A stretch of 64,000 nucleotides of DNA, taken from positions 124,001 to 188,000 of the forward strand of contig NZ_JBHUEK010000025.1 of assembly GCF_042680725.1 (NCBI RefSeq), in the 5' to 3' direction. The notes under the pieces were generated by a model that saw only the letters and a program-made list of their open reading frames with translations, was not told where the DNA came from and made no database searches. Made by a program: the position numbers and the translations under genes. Numbering within the stretch: position 1 is the first letter of the stretch; the number at the start of each line of letters is the position of its first letter. The stretch comes from Ferdinandcohnia salidurans (lineage in GTDB: Bacteria > Bacillota > Bacilli > Bacillales > Bacillaceae_L). Below are positions 59,493 to 64,000 of this stretch, one piece after another.

Positions 59493-62366
59493 TTATAAAT
59501 TATTAATATATGATACTAGTTGTTCTGCCACTTCAGTTGGAATATGTTTACCTGCATGTTGTTGAACAAATAGTACAAGTTCTTCTAGTTTTTGATTACC
59601 TTCTAGTATTGCTTCCTCTGCTTGCTCAACTAAGCCATCTTCTTTAAGCTTTTCTGCTGAAGCAAAATCCTTTTGTGCACTTGCTAATTGAGCGAGTACC
59701 GCTTGTTGGATACCTTTATTCGTGAAAGTTGCATTTTCAACAAACTCGATTACTTGATCAAATGTAAGTTCTTCACCAATAACCGTTACCGTTTGTTCGT
59801 TTGTTTTGAAACCATCGACAGTCACGACTATTTCAATTTGATTTTCACCAGGCTGAAGAGCAAGCTGTGCAGTGAATTCACCATTTGATTGTAAAGTTGC
59901 CGGTGAACCATTCACATGAACCTCTGCTTCTCCCGGTCCGACTACTTGTACTTTTCCATGATATTCAAAACCAACTGTAGAAAAGGTTTTCCCTTCATAG
60001 TCTAAAAATCCTTTTAATATGGAGGAACGAACATCATCACCGATATCAAAGTTGTTACCAACAAGGACCCTTCTTTCACGCGCACCGGAGCGATCAAGTG
60101 CTGAAACCACAAATCCACCCTCAGGAATGAGGCTATTGTTATCTTCTACAGCAGACCAATTCCAGCTCATGGCTTGTTTTTTATTGACCATCTTTACGAC
60201 TTTACCAGTTGCATCAACAACCGCTTCTACTCCCCATTTATTGGTCCCCGTTGAAAGTCCAAACGAGTCAGAGTAAACATTTAGATTATCATCATTTCGA
60301 TTGACATTTAAATAATCGCCAACGAATGGATTTTCTGGATCCATTGGATTACTGATTCCTAAAACATAATCCTTCACATATTCCTCGTCTGCAATAGATG
60401 CTTTGATGACAGGGAAGTTAGCTTGTGAATAGTCAAAAAGCATAAGTCCACTTGTATTTTGAAGACCAGCTTGGAAGACTTCTCTTTGTAGGGCTGGATC
60501 TTGCACATTAACCAATGCCATTCCTGCATAAAGAGGGACTTGTCCATCAGTTAAAATATTTCCTAATGTAATATATTTATTGATTTCCTGTGCTGTCGTT
60601 TGATACGTACCAATCATCAAGAAGTCTAATTTATCTGTATAAGCTGTTTGCCTATACTCTTCATCATATAAACTCTCTTGTGGAAATTGTAATCGAGAGT
60701 CATATGAAAAAGTAGGGCTCGACCAGTTTACACCATTTAAATAATACGATTCATACCATGAACCAACATACGCAGATAACTGTATATCTCGATTTTCACT
60801 ACTATTATAGTGGTCAACTAATTCCCTTGTTTCTTCTACGTAACTATTAATAACACCAGACCTAAACGTATACCACTCATTAATAAGTGGACCATCTACA
60901 CGATTACTTCCCTCATAATAAAAAATATCTTCCGGCCAATTTGTTAACTTCTTTCCCTTTTTAGCAAGGTACTCTTCAAATTGCGCTTTAGTAAGGTCGC
61001 TAAAATCAGCGAAATAGTTGTCATATCTGCCACGGTCTAATAAAACACCGTCAACATCATAGTTTTTCATTACTTCTTCAAATGTTTTTAATTGATAGTC
61101 TCGAACCTCGGGGTTAGATGGGTTCACAAAGGTAACTAAAGCACCTTTTTTACCGTACGTACTTTCTCTTAATGGTAAAATTTCTCCGTTATCTTCCGAA
61201 CGATAGACTTCTTCCTCCCATTCTGGATGGTCATTTAAAACGGCAAATTCATTATGCGCAATAGAGCCTTCCGCAAACACGTTAAAAGAAGCATGAACCT
61301 CTAATCCTAACTCATGACCATGTTTGATGAATTCTTCTAGTAAATCTAAATCAGGGTTGGAACCACTTCTACCTTCTGCTGTCATTTCACTTACATATGG
61401 ACGATTTGTTAAATCATTCTTTTGATAGGAAGCGAAACCTTCAACACCCTTTACATCTAAAACAACAGCTGTTACACCAGCATCTTTTGCCTCGAGGAGC
61501 ATGTTACGTACATCCTCACTAGACTGGAATCTCCTAGCGCTCGGTCCTTGCTCAACCCATAGAAACACTTCCTTCTCCTCTACAGATGGGTTGTCCTGAT
61601 AGTAAACAACTAAAGACTTTACATCATGTAAAATATCATTCTTGTAAATTTCTACATCAATATAATTCGTTCCTTTAGTGAGTTCATACACATATTGGAA
61701 GGAACCATCTTCTCGTAGTTCTACCTCCTGCCCATTTACAAGTAATTGATAGCTTTGATCACTTTCAATGTTTTGAACGGTTCCGGAGATATCAGCCTGC
61801 GAGTTAGTAAGCGTATACATTAATTCATTTTGTAAATTAATGCTTGCTTTCAATCCATCACCTGTCATAAATTCCGTAATAGGAACAACATTACCGTTTT
61901 TCCTTAACTTAATAACATCGCCAACTTTAAAATTTGTGGCTAAGAATTTACGGTAGTTTTTCGTTGCCCAAGAATCGTCGTGGGCTAAAAGCACATATCC
62001 ACCTTCTGGTATTGCTAAAGATTGTTCTTCCTCCCATACAGGTGGCGCACCATTTACGGATTGACTAACTACGTCTGTAACCGTATTATTTGCATCCACT
62101 TGAACAGCAACCCAGAATTGTTTCACTAAAATCTCTTCAGCGTACTCAGATGTATACAGCATGATAAAATCTGCTTTTCCCTCAACACTTTCATCAATAT
62201 AACTTATCGGATGCTTAAGTCCCATTGGATCAATGGTAGGGTCTAACGGGGCTGCCTCAACTTCAATCAAATCTTCATTATTTGTTTCTGCAAATGAAGA
62301 AACCGGAAATAAGGAAATCAGTAATAGCAATGATAAAAAAACGCTAAAGATCTTTTTGATTTTCAA
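59493..62366 (-). CDS. Secreted multidomain GHL10-like glycoside hydrolase
   Basis: About 957 residues. Signal peptide at residues 1-27; an N-terminal beta domain with EGGYVLLAHDDSW, a related copy near 720-790 (EGGFVVSALDRSG), a bacterial Ig-like piece at about 190-260, and the TIM barrel at about 270-680: VVLDVKGVEGFASYQ, NVFAEGS, DGVLLDRGRYDNYFADFS, YVGSWYESYYLNGVNWSS. A second Ig-like module and a helical tail with FIVAR-like character finish it. It shares the barrel motifs with the cytosolic protein at 48528-49709. TTG at 62366 is 8 bases after GGGAG; GTG 62375 is adjacent to it. Likely cleaves an extracellular polymer for the importer. Confidence 0.83.
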   Translation of the reverse strand: MKIKKIFSVFLSLLLLISLFPVSSFAETNNEDLIEVEAAPLDPTIDPMGLKHPISYIDESVEGKADFIMLYTSEYAEEILVKQFWVAVQVDANNTVTDVVSQSVNGAPPVWEEEQSLAIPEGGYVLLAHDDSWATKNYRKFLATNFKVGDVIKLRKNGNVVPITEFMTGDGLKASINLQNELMYTLTNSQADISGTVQNIESDQSYQLLVNGQEVELREDGSFQYVYELTKGTNYIDVEIYKNDILHDVKSLVVYYQDNPSVEEKEVFLWVEQGPSARRFQSSEDVRNMLLEAKDAGVTAVVLDVKGVEGFASYQKNDLTNRPYVSEMTAEGRSGSNPDLDLLEEFIKHGHELGLEVHASFNVFAEGSIAHNEFAVLNDHPEWEEEVYRSEDNGEILPLRESTYGKKGALVTFVNPSNPEVRDYQLKTFEEVMKNYDVDGVLLDRGRYDNYFADFSDLTKAQFEEYLAKKGKKLTNWPEDIFYYEGSNRVDGPLINEWYTFRSGVINSYVEETRELVDHYNSSENRDIQLSAYVGSWYESYYLNGVNWSSPTFSYDSRLQFPQESLYDEEYRQTAYTDKLDFLMIGTYQTTAQEINKYITLGNILTDGQVPLYAGMALVNVQDPALQREVFQAGLQNTSGLMLFDYSQANFPVIKASIADEEYVKDYVLGISNPMDPENPFVGDYLNVNRNDDNLNVYSDSFGLSTGTNKWGVEAVVDATGKVVKMVNKKQAMSWNWSAVEDNNSLIPEGGFVVSALDRSGARERRVLVGNNFDIGDDVRSSILKGFLDYEGKTFSTVGFEYHGKVQVVGPGEAEVHVNGSPATLQSNGEFTAQLALQPGENQIEIVVTVDGFKTNEQTVTVIGEELTFDQVIEFVENATFTNKGIQQAVLAQLASAQKDFASAEKLKEDGLVEQAEEAILEGNQKLEELVLFVQQHAGKHIPTEVAEQLVSYINNL

Positions 62367-62575
62367 AACTTTCACTCCCTTAATTTTGTATTAAAACTTG
62401 GTCAACTAAATAAATTAATTTCCACCCCCGATACACAATAGAAGGTAATAACCTCCTAAACATAAAATAATTTAGGAATAATCCTCCTGAACTCAACATA
62501 CAGAAGTACATTTAAGAGGTCAACGAAAAAGTTGAATTTTCAAATAAATAGGAAAAAAGTAGTAGGACATGAGTT

Positions 62576-62602
62576 GGGTCGCGGGGACAGGTCCCCTGTC
62601 CC
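62576..62602. repeat. GGGACAGGTCCC repeat family, left arm
   Basis: GGGTCGCG then core GGGACAGGTCCCCTGTCCC (62584-62602); the spacer and right arm are missing. Confidence 0.85.
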
Positions 62603-62622
62603 ACTGCCAACAAAACACAAAA

Positions 62623-62664
62623 TAGGCACAATGAGTGGTTAACATCCGCCACTTATTGTGCCTA
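62623..62664 (-). terminator. Terminator-like hairpin, ACACAAAA-GGCACAA family
   Basis: TAGGCACAATGAGTGG pairs with CCACTTATTGTGCCTA (62623-62638 with 62649-62664). It lies downstream of the VanX-like gene on the minus strand and is related to hairpins at 40957 and 41909. Confidence 0.75.
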
Positions 62665-62870
62665 AACTTTTTCTTCATATAATTTAACGAAGACTTCCCC
62701 TACTATAACAGCCTATTTTAACATCTCGAAAATCCGTCCAAACAAACGCTTAATTGAATTTCATTCTTAGTGCTGCTATTGAGGTAGAGTGCTAAACAAA
62801 CGTTTGTTTGAAATTAAAATTCCTGATTAGTACAGGTTTTATTAAAGTAAAATATCACTATAGTAGAATA

Positions 62871-62897
62871 GGGTCGAGGGACCTGTCCCTCTGACCC
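62871..62897. repeat. GGGACAGGTCCC repeat family, right arm
   Basis: GGGTCGAGGGACCTGTCCC then CTCTGACCC. It lies 20 bases after the VanX-like gene's stop codon on the minus strand. Confidence 0.85.
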
Positions 62898-62916
62898 ACA
62901 GGACACCTCTGACCCA

Positions 62917-64000
62917 TTATGGGCTTACGCTTAAAATGTCAGTTAGCAGGTAGCCACCATCACTTGGGTTTTGTTTGGTTTTAATCATGGCATCTAGATC
63001 GTTGAAGTGCCACCATTCTGATGCGAGTGGTGTGAGTCCAGCGTTTGTTAGATATGTTTGGAGTGTAACTGCTGACTCATTCATTGTGTCTGCCAAGACT
63101 GCATGTTTCCAAGCTGTTGGAGATGATGATGGGACGGGCTTGGTGAATGTAATGGATGCCAAGCTTAATTCGTGAATAGGGGTTGGCATCGTATACTCTG
63201 TATAATCCGTGATGTCGGTAACTAAATATTCGCCAATGGCTATGTCTTCTTTTGACTCGACTTTGGCTAACGTTACATCAATCGCATAGCCCATTTGATG
63301 GTTCGAAATGTTTCTAGCGATAAACCAACCTGTGCTCCACGGTGCTGTATTTATTCCAGCCATTACAGCAACATCCTCATATGCGACAGAAGTCAATGCA
63401 TCTACTACTGCTTTTTGAACGGAATACGGTCGATATCCTTCATAGATGACAAGCGTATCCCCATGCGCCAATGCTTCTTGTTGGGCAAGATGGACTTTTT
63501 TTGACATGGAATACAAAACCGGCACGATGAATTCTTCTTTCCCAAATCTCTCATTAAAAGCTTTACCCTTATACAAAGTTTGTCCAGTTATTCCTGGAAT
63601 TTCAATTCCGGACGACACGAACTTAGAAGAATAGGTGTTGCTGCCATCATAAGCAATTGAAGGAATCACGTCAGGAAGATTAATGAAACAATACGTATTA
63701 TCAATCCATCCTTCTGAAGTGGCATCTTTTACGAACCACCACTTTCCTTCTTCTTTTATGATTGTAAAAGCTGTTCCAGCATTTAGTGTTTCTATAGTTT
63801 CAGAGTCTTGATTCGGAGAAGTTTTTAGATTTAAATCAACAGATGTATATCCTGTTGCTCCGTTAATCGGCAACTCCAGGTCGCCTTCATATTTTTCAGG
63901 AGTTGGTATTGGCTCTAACTCTTCTAGAGGAACTGTCTCTTGAACGTTCGCCACAGCCTCTACTGACTCTTCAACGGTCGCTTCTTCTGTAACGTTTGAG
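62917..64000 (-). CDS. VanX-like D-alanyl-D-alanine dipeptidase with SH3 domain, N-terminus outside window
   Basis: The frame is open to the right edge, so the true start lies beyond 64000. Within the window (361 codons) there is an SH3-like segment (TSVDLNLKTSPNQDSETIETL; GKWWFVKDATSEGWI) and then an M15D peptidase domain with zinc/catalytic motifs SNHQMGYAIDVTL and ASEWWHFND. VanX/DdpX enzymes cut D-Ala-D-Ala; with SH3 modules such enzymes usually act as wall-associated D,D-dipeptidases or carboxypeptidases. Whether this one confers vancomycin effects is not implied; VanX-like genes without vanA/vanH are common. Confidence 0.85.
   Translation of the reverse strand, partial: SNVTEEATVEESVEAVANVQETVPLEELEPIPTPEKYEGDLELPINGATGYTSVDLNLKTSPNQDSETIETLNAGTAFTIIKEEGKWWFVKDATSEGWIDNTYCFINLPDVIPSIAYDGSNTYSSKFVSSGIEIPGITGQTLYKGKAFNERFGKEEFIVPVLYSMSKKVHLAQQEALAHGDTLVIYEGYRPYSVQKAVVDALTSVAYEDVAVMAGINTAPWSTGWFIARNISNHQMGYAIDVTLAKVESKEDIAIGEYLVTDITDYTEYTMPTPIHELSLASITFTKPVPSSSPTAWKHAVLADTMNESAVTLQTYLTNAGLTPLASEWWHFNDLDAMIKTKQNPSDGGYLLTDILSVSP

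Larger units (their letters stand above)
62367..62916. other. Non-coding region with two repeats and a hairpin
   Basis: Holds the leader of the large glycosidase gene, a repeat core (62576-62602), a terminator-like hairpin (62623-62664) and a right-arm repeat copy (62871-62897). No RBS-supported frame is seen. Confidence 0.7.

Noticed and set aside
35809..62897. Repeated GGGACAGGTCCC units considered as CRISPR repeats
   Set aside because: Spacing is irregular over kilobases, there are no uniform spacers, and the units are inverted pairs; no cas genes are present.

Overview
The window looks like chromosome of a low-GC Gram-positive of the family Bacillaceae. The degS-degU pair, yvyE and an LCP gene follow the Bacillus arrangement, ribosome binding sites are strong AGGAGG types, secreted proteins carry Gram-positive signals and sortase tails, and there are SH3/GH73 autolysin and teichoic-type wall genes. 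I do not assign a genus. No rRNA, tRNA, CRISPR array or transposase gene was seen.

Region 1 (1-10 kb) is the deg locus: the start of degV, then a membrane-anchored BsuPI-type proteinase inhibitor and a very large sortase-anchored Vpr-like subtilase lying between degV and degU, then degU, degS, and divergently yvyE and an LCP gene. Region 2 (10-35 kb) is cell-surface glycan work: a 1000-residue SH3/glucosaminidase autolysin, then a long minus-strand exopolysaccharide or capsule cluster. That cluster holds gtaB, four or five glycosyltransferases, Wzy, Wzx, Wzz, a WbpA-like dehydrogenase, two DegT aminotransferases, an initiating sugar transferase, a hexapeptide acetyltransferase and a PglF/CapD-type 4,6-dehydratase. 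It is bordered by a Gfo/Idh oxidoreductase, an SGNH hydrolase, a PBP3-type transpeptidase and a second LCP enzyme. The gene set predicts UDP-GlcNAc-derived diamino sugars.

Region 3 (35-42 kb) is the least conventional part. A class I cyclic-di-GMP riboswitch precedes a 43-residue membrane peptide. Next come an unrecognised two-gene operon (468-residue protein plus coiled-coil partner), a divergent 892-residue protein joining TPR-like repeats to a degenerate dynamin-like GTPase domain, and a protein with an RxxxxH (HEPN-like) segment followed by CBS domains.

Region 4 (42-64 kb) is a minus-strand carbohydrate utilisation operon: RpiR regulator, YesL-like protein, ABC sugar importer (binding protein and two permeases, no ATPase), DUF4127 protein, FAD oxidoreductase, a TIM-barrel glycosidase, NanE, a ROK kinase, an esterase, a GH20 hexosaminidase, an SGNH esterase and a CE7-type esterase. 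A second, secreted copy of the TIM-barrel glycosidase, an unknown secreted protein and a VanX-like dipeptidase follow. NanE plus the ROK kinase without a sialic acid lyase points to ManNAc or another N-acetylhexosamine released from a glycan.

A striking overlay on regions 3 and 4 is a dispersed palindromic repeat with core GGGACAGGTCCCTCGTCCC. It is present at more than a dozen sites between about 35.8 and 62.9 kb and was not seen before 35 kb. It sits between genes of the operon, at gene ends, and even inside open reading frames, where it is translated.
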